A stretch of DNA of 64,000 nucleotides, taken from the NCBI RefSeq assembly GCF_002101555.1, contig NZ_LQOL01000045.1, positions 1 to 64,000 of the forward strand, read 5' to 3'. A program made the position numbers and the translations under genes. The notes below the pieces were generated by a model that made no database searches, was not told the origin of the DNA, and saw nothing but the letters and a program-made list of their open reading frames with translations. The stretch is from Mycolicibacterium canariasense. GTDB taxonomy: Bacteria; Actinomycetota; Actinomycetes; Mycobacteriales; Mycobacteriaceae. This document shows positions 8,343-15,989 of the stretch, piece by piece (position 1 is the stretch's first letter; the number at the start of each line of letters is the position of its first letter).

Positions 8343-9373
8343 GCGCGCTCGACACCCCCACCACGTCCCGCTCGGCTCCCAGCCTCGAGAACGCCAAGGA
8401 GAGATCCGGCACGGCCGATCTGATAGAGCGGTTCGGCCTCGTCGCGCTGTTCATCGGCGCCATCGTGTTGTTCACCGCGTTGCGGCCGGACATCTTCCCG
8501 ACCGCCGCCAACTTCCGAAGCATCGCCATCTCGGGATCGGTGCTTGCAGTGGTCGCCATGGCACTCATCCTCCCCCTGGTCACCGGCCGCTTCGACATCT
8601 CAGTGGGAGCCAACGTCGGCCTCTGCTCCATCGCTGTCGCAGGAGCGATGTCGCACTTCGGCGTGAACGTGTTCGTGGCGATGATGATTTCGGTGATCCT
8701 CGGCAGCGCCATCGGACTCATCAACGGCATGCTGGTGTCCTATCTGGGCATCAATTCGATCATCACCACACTGGGCACTTCCACCGTGATCGCCGGCATC
8801 GTGCAGGCCTACACCGGCGGCATCCCGATCAGCACGGGACTGGCCCCGTCTCTGACCGGGCTGAGCAATCAGCTGTTCCTCGGCATCCCCGTGCTGTTCG
8901 TGATCATGGTGCTGATCGGCGCCGTAGTCCTGGTTGTTCTGGAGCACTCCACGCTGGGCCGCTACTTCGCCGCCGTTGGCTCCAACGAGAAGGCCGCGAG
9001 TCTCACCGGCCTTCCGACTCAGCGGGTGGTGCTGACGAGTTTCGTGGGAGCCGGCTTCCTGGCCGGTATCGCGGGAATCCTGCAGATCGCAAGCCAGGGC
9101 AACGGCAACCCCCAGGTCGGCGGCATCGGGTTCATGCTTCCTGCGCTGGCTGCAGTGTTCCTGGGCGCCACCACCATTCGGCCCGGAACCTACAACCTGG
9201 TCGGCGCCCTCGTCGGACTCTTCTTCGTCGGTACCACGATCAGCGGGCTGTCTTTGATGGGTGTGCAGCCCTGGATCACCGACGTGTTCAACGGGTTGGC
9301 CGTCATCGTCGCCGTCGGCCTGTCGGCCGTCTTCCGCCGCCGCCGCACCGGCGTCGCCGTCATGGGCTCCTGA
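8339..9373 (+). CDS. Sugar-type ABC transporter permease (RbsC family)
   Basis: A 344-residue inner-membrane permease of the BPD_transp_2 family. A polar N-terminal 35 residues precede 8-10 hydrophobic segments, with the family regions LPLVTGRFDISVGANVG and LAAVFLGATTIRPG. The ATG overlaps the ATPase stop (ATGA). Only one permease is present, as is usual for CUT2 transporters that work as homodimers. It is followed 16 bp later by an amidohydrolase, implying that the imported compound is an amidohydrolase substrate, such as an amino-substituted heterocycle, rather than a plain sugar. That substrate guess is inference. Confidence 0.92.
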   Translation: MSALDTPTTSRSAPSLENAKERSGTADLIERFGLVALFIGAIVLFTALRPDIFPTAANFRSIAISGSVLAVVAMALILPLVTGRFDISVGANVGLCSIAVAGAMSHFGVNVFVAMMISVILGSAIGLINGMLVSYLGINSIITTLGTSTVIAGIVQAYTGGIPISTGLAPSLTGLSNQLFLGIPVLFVIMVLIGAVVLVVLEHSTLGRYFAAVGSNEKAASLTGLPTQRVVLTSFVGAGFLAGIAGILQIASQGNGNPQVGGIGFMLPALAAVFLGATTIRPGTYNLVGALVGLFFVGTTISGLSLMGVQPWITDVFNGLAVIVAVGLSAVFRRRRTGVAVMGS

Positions 9374-9389
9374 ACAGAAAGGTACATCG

Positions 9390-10784
9390 ATGAAGACCGT
9401 CTTCCGCCACGGTTGTGTCGTCACCATGAACCCCGTGTTCGGCAACCTCGCAGATACCGATGTCCTGGTCGAGGAAGATCGCATCACCGCTGTCGGCAGG
9501 GGGCTCGATGCCGGTGATGCCACCGAAATCGATGCGCGCGGTTGCATTCTCACACCCGGGTTTGTCGACACCCACCGCCATCTTTGGCAAACCGCAGTGC
9601 GCGGCATCTTCGCCGACTGGTCGACGCTCCAGTACATGGTCGGCATCCGGCTGCACATCGCTCCTTTCGTGACGGCCGAAGACACCTACGCAGCCACCTA
9701 CGCGGGGAGCCTGGAATGCCTCAACAACGGCGTGACGACGGTGTTGGGCTACGAGCACAACGTCAACACCCCCGACCACGCCTTCGCAGGCGCCCAGGCG
9801 ATGGTCGATGCCGGTGTTCGTGGTGTCTACGGGCTGGGATTGGGTCAGGCGCCGCTGGCTCCCCGGGTGTTCTCCGAGACCGAGCAGTACCGGGCGCTTC
9901 TCACCCAGCTCAACGACGGGATCCTGGCGCGCGGCAAGTCACTTGTTCGGCTCGGCGTCGCCCCGGTTGAACTGTTCATGGCTCCGATAGACGTGGTAAT
10001 TCAGCAGTTCCGGCTCGCACGTGAGTACGGGGCGCAGCTGACATTGCACAGCAATGCCGTGCGCAACGGCGTGGGTGAGATCCAGATGCTCGAGGACGCC
10101 GGCCTGCTGGGTGCCGACACGGTGTTCGTCCACGGCAACACCAGCACCGACCGCGAGTATCAGCTGGTGCGTGATCGCGGCGCGGCCATCTGTGCCGGCG
10201 TGGAGGTGGAAATCGGCATGGCGCTGGGCGAGCCGACCCTGCGCAAACAGCGGAAGTTCGGGCTGGCCCCGACACTCGGTGTTGATTCGGTGGGCTGTTG
10301 CGGCGGCGGGATCATCGGGCAGGCACGCCTCGGCATGCAGACAGCGCGCCTGGCCGATGCCGCCGAGGAACTCTCTCGCGGCGAGAATCCCGCGTCGCTG
10401 TCGGTGACATCGCGGGAGGCTCTCGAATGGGCCACCATCAACGGCGCGAAAGCTCTTGGCCTGCAGGATCGTATCGGCAGCATCGAGGTCGGCAAGGATG
10501 CCGATCTGGTGCTGTTCCGCGCCACCAGCCCGGACATGGCCGGATGGATCGAAGACTGCCCCGAGGCGGCGGTCATCACCCAGTCGTCGGCCGCCGATAT
10601 CGACACCGTGATGGTGGCGGGCACCCTCGTGAAGCGCGGAAGGGCGCTGCTCGCCGACGCCTGGCCACGTCAACTGGAGGCGTTGAACCGAACGAAGCGT
10701 CGCCTCGCCAAGCAGACCCGGCAGCCGGACGGCACGTTCATCCCGACACCGGCGCCGGAGCTGCCCGCCGGACACGGCTGGTGA
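9390..10784 (+). CDS. Amidohydrolase (TrzN/cytosine-deaminase-like), first of two
   Basis: A 464-residue metal-dependent hydrolase. Residues 62-64 (HRH) give the HxH ligand pair, His220 (LTLHSN) and His248 (FVHGN) are the later barrel histidines and Asp299 (LGVDS) the catalytic Asp; the C-terminal strand GSIEVGKDADLVLF closes the composite domain. The set fits the deaminase/chlorohydrolase branch of the superfamily, which removes amino or halo groups from purine- or triazine-like rings. The ATG at 9390 follows AGAAAGG with normal spacing. It is the last gene of the 6319-10784 operon and faces the GntR regulator. A paralogue lies at 14466. Substrate unknown. Confidence 0.88.
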   Translation: MKTVFRHGCVVTMNPVFGNLADTDVLVEEDRITAVGRGLDAGDATEIDARGCILTPGFVDTHRHLWQTAVRGIFADWSTLQYMVGIRLHIAPFVTAEDTYAATYAGSLECLNNGVTTVLGYEHNVNTPDHAFAGAQAMVDAGVRGVYGLGLGQAPLAPRVFSETEQYRALLTQLNDGILARGKSLVRLGVAPVELFMAPIDVVIQQFRLAREYGAQLTLHSNAVRNGVGEIQMLEDAGLLGADTVFVHGNTSTDREYQLVRDRGAAICAGVEVEIGMALGEPTLRKQRKFGLAPTLGVDSVGCCGGGIIGQARLGMQTARLADAAEELSRGENPASLSVTSREALEWATINGAKALGLQDRIGSIEVGKDADLVLFRATSPDMAGWIEDCPEAAVITQSSAADIDTVMVAGTLVKRGRALLADAWPRQLEALNRTKRRLAKQTRQPDGTFIPTPAPELPAGHGW

Positions 10785-10808
10785 AGCGGGAGGCGATGGG
10801 CGCGAGTT

Positions 10809-11510
10809 CTACGTCCCCGTCGGCAACGGACTCTCGCCGGGATTCTCGACGAGGTCGGACTCAAGCAGCAGGCGTGTGGTGAGGTCGAAGTGCTCCTGCA
10901 GGAGCACCGCTGCCCGGTCGGCGTCCCGCTCGAGCGTCGCCTCGAGAATCGCACGGTGTTCGGCGGCGATGTCGCGGGCGGGTCCGCGTACCTCGCTGAC
11001 CGACCAACGCCGGTAGATCTCGGCCGAGTCACGCAGGTTGGCCGCGATGGAGCACAGCCGGGCGTTGCCGCAGCCGCTGAGCAGATTGGCGTGGAAATCC
11101 GCGTGAGCCGCGCACCAGGCGTCGTTGAGGTGCGGCGGTTCTCCCGCGGCCAGCATGGGCGTGCGTTCCAGAGAGTGATGCGAGGCCAGAAGCTCGGACT
11201 CCCAAGCCAAATCGCCCTCGGCGATGGCCATTCGCAGTGCGTACACCTCGACGCAGACTCGCGCCTGGGTCAGCTGGATGAGGTCCTCGCGGGAGATGGA
11301 GGCCACTTTGAAACCCAGCTGAGCGGCCCCGGTCACCAGTCCCTGTTCGGCTAGCCGCGACATCGCCTCCCGGATCACACCCACACTTGCGCCATAGTCC
11401 TCGCACAGCGAGGCGAACCGCAGTCGTTGTCCCGGATGGAAGCGGCCGCCAAGGATATCGGCGCGCAGCTGCGCGTGCACCCGCTCCTGGCCCGTCGATT
11501 TACCCGCCAT
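10809..11510 (-). CDS. GntR/FadR (FCD) family transcriptional regulator
   Basis: A 233-residue regulator. The N-terminal winged helix (VHAQLRADILGGRFHPGQRL at 11-30, then CEDYGASVGVIREAMSRL) is followed by an all-helical FCD ligand domain with the metal-site His pattern (HADFH, then AEHRAIL). FCD regulators sense organic acids and usually repress. It lies between two enzyme operons and is divergent from the one starting at 11687. Two copies of ATTCGA-N15-TCGAAT lie in that gap, and a third precedes the transporter operon at 6203. The ATG at 11510 is chosen because the upstream part of the frame runs through those operators. Confidence 0.9.
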   Translation of the reverse strand: MAGKSTGQERVHAQLRADILGGRFHPGQRLRFASLCEDYGASVGVIREAMSRLAEQGLVTGAAQLGFKVASISREDLIQLTQARVCVEVYALRMAIAEGDLAWESELLASHHSLERTPMLAAGEPPHLNDAWCAAHADFHANLLSGCGNARLCSIAANLRDSAEIYRRWSVSEVRGPARDIAAEHRAILEATLERDADRAAVLLQEHFDLTTRLLLESDLVENPGESPLPTGT

Positions 11511-11520
11511 CACACCCTCG

Positions 11521-11547
11521 ATTCGAATATTCGGAGAGATATCGAAT
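11521..11547. promoter_or_regulatory. Candidate GntR operator, copy 2
   Basis: ATTCGA (11521-11526) and TCGAAT (11542-11547) are separated by 15 bp, placing the half-sites 21 bp apart, two helical turns. It lies 11 bp upstream of the GntR start codon, where binding would block the regulator's own transcription. Confidence 0.7.
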
Positions 11548-11606
11548 GCTACCGGACTGTGCCAACCCGAGCGGATACCCGACCCCACTTCGAACGGGCA
11601 ACAAAT

Positions 11607-11633
11607 ATTCGAAAATAGATTGACATGTCGAAT
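11607..11633. promoter_or_regulatory. Candidate GntR operator, copy 3
   Basis: ATTCGA (11607-11612) and TCGAAT (11628-11633), again with a 15-bp spacer. A -35-like TTGACA at 11620-11625 lies inside the spacer, so binding would compete with RNA polymerase for the operon starting at 11687. Confidence 0.7.
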
Positions 11634-11686
11634 TAAACGGAGTCTGATGGACACCGTAACCGCCGTCACAGTGAGGAGTGCAATAC

Positions 11687-12556
11687 ATGAAGGTCGGCAA
11701 TCTCGACGGGCGGCTCATTCTCATCGGAGACGATGGCGCCTACGTGGACGTCGCCGAGGGTTCCGCTGGACGTTTCGGCCACGACCCCACCGCGGTGTAC
11801 GACCGATGGGACGAATTCCTGGAGTGGGCGGCAACAGTCGACTTCTCCCCCGAAAACAGGGTCGACACCGGACAACTCAGCCCACCGGTCCCAACACCTC
11901 GCCAAATCTTCGCCATTGGCTTGAACTACAGCGATCACGCCTCGGAATCCGGGTTCGCCGTGCCCGATCAGCCCACGGTGTTCACGAAGTTCGTCTCCTG
12001 CCTGGCAAGTCCCCATTGCGATGTCACGCTCCCCGGCGACGGCAACACCGACTGGGAGGTCGAACTCGTCGCGGTGATCGGCCGCAAAGGCACCGACATC
12101 GACGAATCCGACGCCTGGTCCCACATCGCCGGACTTACCGTAGGGCAAGACATCTCCGAGCGCCTAACCCAGTCCGCCGGTCCCGCACCACAATTCAGCC
12201 TCGGTAAGTCTTTCCCCGGATTCGGCCCGATCGGTCCGTGGGTGGTCCCCGTTGCAGAGTTCTCCGACCCTGACGACCTCGAGTTGGGCTGCTCCATCAA
12301 TGGAACCGAGATGCAGCGCGGCCGCACCAAGGATCTGGTGTTCAGCGTGCCGGCGCTTGTCTCGAAGCTGTCGCGAATCGTGACGCTCTACCCCGGTGAC
12401 CTCATCTTCACCGGCACCCCGGCCGGCGTCGGCCTGGGCCGGAACCCTCAGGTGTACCTGCAGGAAGGAGACGAATTGGTCTCGTGGGTGGAGGGAATCG
12501 GCGAGATCCGACAGAGGTTCGTCTCCGCAGCAGCACGCGGGGAGAACGCCGCATGA
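11687..12556 (+). CDS. Fumarylacetoacetate hydrolase family protein
   Basis: A 289-residue FAH-family enzyme. GLNYSDHASE (79-88) and the metal-binding strand DWEVELVAVIG (Glu124, Glu126) are present, followed by GQDISE with the third acidic ligand and the C-terminal FTGTPAGVG loop. The family includes fumarylpyruvate and acylpyruvate hydrolases and the hydratases and decarboxylases that process ring-cleavage products. The ATG at 11687 follows GTGAGGAG. It is the first gene of the operon under the GntR sites, and its stop overlaps the start of the extradiol-type dioxygenase (12553), a pairing typical of meta-cleavage pathways. Exact step unknown. Confidence 0.9.
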   Translation: MKVGNLDGRLILIGDDGAYVDVAEGSAGRFGHDPTAVYDRWDEFLEWAATVDFSPENRVDTGQLSPPVPTPRQIFAIGLNYSDHASESGFAVPDQPTVFTKFVSCLASPHCDVTLPGDGNTDWEVELVAVIGRKGTDIDESDAWSHIAGLTVGQDISERLTQSAGPAPQFSLGKSFPGFGPIGPWVVPVAEFSDPDDLELGCSINGTEMQRGRTKDLVFSVPALVSKLSRIVTLYPGDLIFTGTPAGVGLGRNPQVYLQEGDELVSWVEGIGEIRQRFVSAAARGENAA

Positions 12557-13470
12557 GTCTGCACCGGCTTGCCCAGATCACCATGGGTGTTCCCAACGTT
12601 GCCGAAACCATCTCGTACTACCGTGATTTCGGGCTACACCACGAAGGAGACGGGCTGTTCTCCACCGTCGTGGGTGGAGAACAGCTCCGTATCGTGGCAA
12701 GCGCGCGGCGTCGCCTGGTGGCCATGGTCGTCGGCTGCGACGACCTCGACGACGTCGCAGCCATCACCCGAAGCCTCACCACCGAAGGGTTCCTCACCGC
12801 CTCCACAGGTGCCGGGGTGGTCTCCGTTGAACCGGTGACCGATACCCAGGTGAGCGTCGAGGTGATGCCGCGTCTGGTGCAGACGCCGGTCCTCGCGCCC
12901 AGCTACAACGGCCCCGGCCGCTACGACCGCGTCGGCAAGCGCGCACCCGGCATTCTTCGCGAGGGGCCGGTGCAACCGAAGAAACTGGGCCACGCCGTCG
13001 TCGGGTGCACCGACATGGCCGCCACCCGGAGATTCTTCACCGACGGTCTGGGCTTCAAGGTCAGCGACGCCGTGGGACAGCAGGGGGTGTTCCTGCGCTG
13101 CTCGGTGGACCATCACAACATCATGCTGCTGCAGATGCCGGTCAACTTTCTGCACCACACGTCGTGGCAGGTCGATGACGTCGACGAGATCGGCCGCGGC
13201 GCCAAAGCCATGCTCGACGGTAACCCCGAACGCCATGTATGGGGCCTGGGACGCCACCACGCCGGCTCGAATTTCTTCTGGTATCTCAAGGATCCGGCCG
13301 GCAATTTCTCCGAGTACTACTCCGATATGGATTGCATACCCGACGACGAGATCTGGACTCCCGAAGTTCTGGATGGCGCCAAGGGACTGTTCAGCTGGGG
13401 CCCGCCCCCTCCCCCATCGTTCCTGGCGCCCGAAGACCTCGCCGATCTCATGGTCGGGACCCACTCGTAA
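12553..13470 (+). CDS. Type I extradiol dioxygenase-like VOC protein
   Basis: A 305-residue protein with two VOC modules, the size of BphC-type ring-cleavage enzymes. In the second module the three metal ligands of the family appear intact: His147 (LGHAVV), His201/202 (HHTSW) and Glu254 (SEYYSD). The second-shell His187/188 (DHHNI) and His235/236 (GRHHAG) are also present. The first module has lost these residues, as in active family members. It should open a catechol-like ring with O2 and Fe(II) or Mn(II) in the cytoplasm. The ATGA overlap with the FAH gene supports sequential action. Substrate unknown; an amino- or hydroxy-heterocycle is possible given the flanking amidohydrolases. Confidence 0.87.
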   Translation: MSLHRLAQITMGVPNVAETISYYRDFGLHHEGDGLFSTVVGGEQLRIVASARRRLVAMVVGCDDLDDVAAITRSLTTEGFLTASTGAGVVSVEPVTDTQVSVEVMPRLVQTPVLAPSYNGPGRYDRVGKRAPGILREGPVQPKKLGHAVVGCTDMAATRRFFTDGLGFKVSDAVGQQGVFLRCSVDHHNIMLLQMPVNFLHHTSWQVDDVDEIGRGAKAMLDGNPERHVWGLGRHHAGSNFFWYLKDPAGNFSEYYSDMDCIPDDEIWTPEVLDGAKGLFSWGPPPPPSFLAPEDLADLMVGTHS

Positions 13471-13488
13471 CCGAAAGGATCACCATCA

Positions 13489-13893
13489 ATGCACACCTGG
13501 TCGATCACCAAGCAGGCCGTCGCCGAGCATCAGGGCACTGCCGCGTCAACCTACCTGATCGAGAAGGAGGAGTTCCAGCATCTGACCGACGGCACGTATC
13601 TGGGGCTGGTGTCGGTGTTCGAGGTGCAGCCCGGCGCGGCGCTCAAGGCACACCATCACCCAACCCACGAATACTGGTTCGTGCTCGACGGTTCCGGGGT
13701 CATGCAGGTGGCTGACGAAGCCAGACGCATCGAGGTGGGTGAACTCATCTACACCCCGCCCAACACCCCGCACATGTTGTTCAACGACGGAGACAAGGTG
13801 TTCCGTGCGTTCTGCTTCGCGCAGAGCTACGACGGGCAGGGATCACAGCACGTCGATGTGGACCTGGCTCCCGTGGCGCTGACCGAGGTGTGA
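13489..13893 (+). CDS. Cupin-domain protein
   Basis: A 134-residue cupin. Motif 1 is AHHHPTHEYWFVLDGSG, with the His-His...Glu metal set, and motif 2 is YTPPNTPHMLFND, with the last His. It resembles small metal-binding cupins acting as isomerases or dioxygenases. It follows the dioxygenase by 18 bp, with GAAAGGATC ahead of the ATG, and is followed 3 bp later by the FMN reductase, so it is well inside the operon. It differs in sequence from the cupin at 6319. A role on a ring-cleavage intermediate is plausible but not demonstrated. Confidence 0.85.
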   Translation: MHTWSITKQAVAEHQGTAASTYLIEKEEFQHLTDGTYLGLVSVFEVQPGAALKAHHHPTHEYWFVLDGSGVMQVADEARRIEVGELIYTPPNTPHMLFNDGDKVFRAFCFAQSYDGQGSQHVDVDLAPVALTEV

Positions 13894-13896
13894 GCC

Positions 13897-14469
13897 GTGA
13901 GCGCGATCCGTCTGCACATCATCGTCGGCAGCACCCGACCGGGCCGCGCCGGAGCACCCGTCGCGGCCTGGTTCAGTGACATCGCGACCGCCCACGGTGC
14001 TTTCGACGTCACGATGGTCGACCTGCTCGAATGGGACCTGCCGATGCTCAGCGAGCCCCACCATCCGCGGCTCGGCCAGTACACCCGAGAGCTGACCCGT
14101 AGGTTCAGTGCCACGATCAACACGGCTGACGCCTTCGTGATCGTCACCCCGGAGTACAACTACGGCTACACCGCACCGGTGAAGAACGCGCTGGACCACC
14201 TGTACCGCGAATGGAACGACAAGGCAGTGGGTTTCGTCGGCTACGGTGGCGCGGCCGGTGCAGCCCGCGCCGTGCAGATGCTCAAGCAGGTGGTGACAAC
14301 GCTGAAGATGACGCCGGTCTTCGAAGGGGTGTACATCCCCTTCGTCCAGACACTCATCGACAACGCCCAGTTCCAGGCCACGGAAGGGATGGCGACAGCC
14401 GCAGGCCAGATGCTCGATGAACTGGCCAGGGTCAGTCAAGCGCTCTCGAGTCTGCGGGTATCGACGTGA
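13897..14469 (+). CDS. NAD(P)H-dependent FMN reductase
   Basis: A 190-residue flavodoxin-like reductase. The phosphate loop IVGSTRPGRAG (9-19) and the flavin-binding PEYNYGYTAPVKNALD are diagnostic of the NADPH-dependent FMN reductase/quinone reductase family. These enzymes supply reduced flavin to a monooxygenase or reduce quinones or azo compounds directly. No flavin monooxygenase is seen nearby, so direct reduction of an aromatic intermediate may be its job. The GTG start at 13897 is 3 bp after the cupin stop, and its own stop overlaps the next GTG (14466). Confidence 0.9.
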   Translation: MSAIRLHIIVGSTRPGRAGAPVAAWFSDIATAHGAFDVTMVDLLEWDLPMLSEPHHPRLGQYTRELTRRFSATINTADAFVIVTPEYNYGYTAPVKNALDHLYREWNDKAVGFVGYGGAAGAARAVQMLKQVVTTLKMTPVFEGVYIPFVQTLIDNAQFQATEGMATAAGQMLDELARVSQALSSLRVST

Positions 14470-15953
14470 CCGTCGCGGCGGGGCGGGTAAACGACCTCAA
14501 GCAGCTCAGGGGGGCGAGAACACTGTGGTTCCGGCACGCCACCGTGCTCACGATGAACCCCGGTGTGCCTGACCTGTTGCACGGCGACGTCATGGTGCAG
14601 GACGGCACCATTGTCGCCGTCGGTGAAGACCTCGCCTCGGACCCGCGAACGGCAGGCGCCGTGACCATCGACTGCACCGGGTTCATCCTGTGCCCAGGGT
14701 TGGTCGACGCCCATCGACACGCCTGGCAGACGGCGTTCCGACGACTGATCGCCGACGCCGACCTCGACTCCTACGTCGCCAGCATCCATGGCGGGATGGC
14801 ACTGCACTACACCCCGGACGACATGCGGATCGGCACCCAGGTGAGCGTGCTTAGCGCACTCAACAGCGGCATCACCACCGTGCTCGACTTCTCCCACAAT
14901 TCGCGCAGCCGCGCGCACTGCGACGCTGTGTTCGAGGCGTACGCACAGGCGGGCGCCCGGGTGGTGCATGCGTCCGCAGCCCCGAATGCCGGCGAGTGGG
15001 AGGAACACTGGCCCGAAGACCTGGCACGGCTGCGAGACGCCTACTGCCTCGGCGATCGCGGTCTGGTCACGCTGCGGATGGGCCTGGACATCAAACGCGT
15101 CTGGCCTACCGACCGCCTACTCGCGCATGCGCGCGAGGCGGGTCTGGCCATCACCTTCGACGGGGTACTCGGTCCCCGCGCCTCCGACGAGCTGTACGAC
15201 CTTGCTCAGACCGGCGCTTTGGGTCCAGACGTGACACTCATCCACTGCACCGACCTCAGCGACTACGTGTGGCAGGCGATCGTCGATCAGGGCATCAGCG
15301 TCACCCTGGCCACCACCTCGGATCAGCACATCGGCATCGCGACCGGTGTACCGCCCGTTCAGCGGTGCCGCGACTTGGGCTTGGCCCCCAGCCTCAGCAC
15401 CGACGTCGAGGTGACACTGGCCGGGGACATGTTCACCCAGATGCGCGCCACGATGGCTACCCAGCGAATGCTGCTGGCCAGCAGACGCTTTCACGGCGAG
15501 GAGAACTTGCCGCCGATCATGACAAGTCGCGATGTCCTGGAGATGGCCACCGCTAACGGAGCCCTGCATGTGGGGCTCGGCGGTGTCGTCGGTTGCATCG
15601 CGGTGGGCTTTCAGGCCGATGTGCTGCTTCTTCGGGCGAACGCACTGTCCAACCTGCCCTTCAACAACGCGGTGGGCACCGTCGTGCAGGGAACCGATAC
15701 CGCCACTGTCGATTCGGTTTTCGTCGCCGGCCGCCCCCGCAAGTGGGCCGGGGAGATGATCGGCATCGATCTGACGTCTTTGACGGCGGAAATCGAGAAA
15801 TCGAGAAACCGGATCGCCGCCGCGGTCGGATGGCGACTGGATCCGCTGGCGCCTCCGTCGTTCTCCGCAGCATCCGAGCAGGCACTACGGGCCCACGTCG
15901 ACGGAACACAGGAAGCCGGCCGCTTGGCATCGTTGGCGGTCCCGAACTTCTGA
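14466..15953 (+). CDS. Amidohydrolase, second paralogue with an altered metal site
   Basis: A 495-residue homologue of the amidohydrolase at 9390, with an extra N-terminal 20 residues. HRH at 83-85, His260 (LIHCTD) and Asp313 (STDVE) are kept. The position matching His220 of the paralogue is Asp232 (LAITFDG), so one usual metal ligand is replaced. It could still bind metal through Asp, or act on a different substrate. Its GTG overlaps the FMN-reductase stop. Two amidohydrolases in the same GntR-linked region suggest two successive hydrolytic deaminations or ring openings. Activity is likely but less certain than for the first copy. Confidence 0.82.
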   Translation: MTVAAGRVNDLKQLRGARTLWFRHATVLTMNPGVPDLLHGDVMVQDGTIVAVGEDLASDPRTAGAVTIDCTGFILCPGLVDAHRHAWQTAFRRLIADADLDSYVASIHGGMALHYTPDDMRIGTQVSVLSALNSGITTVLDFSHNSRSRAHCDAVFEAYAQAGARVVHASAAPNAGEWEEHWPEDLARLRDAYCLGDRGLVTLRMGLDIKRVWPTDRLLAHAREAGLAITFDGVLGPRASDELYDLAQTGALGPDVTLIHCTDLSDYVWQAIVDQGISVTLATTSDQHIGIATGVPPVQRCRDLGLAPSLSTDVEVTLAGDMFTQMRATMATQRMLLASRRFHGEENLPPIMTSRDVLEMATANGALHVGLGGVVGCIAVGFQADVLLLRANALSNLPFNNAVGTVVQGTDTATVDSVFVAGRPRKWAGEMIGIDLTSLTAEIEKSRNRIAAAVGWRLDPLAPPSFSAASEQALRAHVDGTQEAGRLASLAVPNF

Positions 15954-15963
15954 CTGCGCTACA

Positions 15964-15981
15964 AGAGAGAGAGAGAGAGAG
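15964..15981 (+). repeat. (AG)9 dinucleotide tract acting as ribosome-binding site
   Basis: Nine consecutive AG units end 8 nt upstream of the GTG start at 15990. There is no other Shine-Dalgarno-like sequence, so the tract itself offers several overlapping GAGAG pairing registers. Slippage in such a tract would change spacing and hence translation. Confidence 0.8.
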
Positions 15982-15989
15982 CAATTCAC

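Noticed and set aside
8600..9685. Long reverse open frame across the permease and amidohydrolase genes
   Set aside because: The composition is His/Gln/Asp-rich, typical of antisense frames in high-GC DNA, and both forward genes are unambiguous.
9390..15953. Atrazine-type (AtzABC/TrzN) operon
   Set aside because: The amidohydrolases are only distantly similar, and no AtzD/TrzD cyanuric acid hydrolase or allophanate hydrolase occurs. Extradiol and FAH genes point to another pathway.
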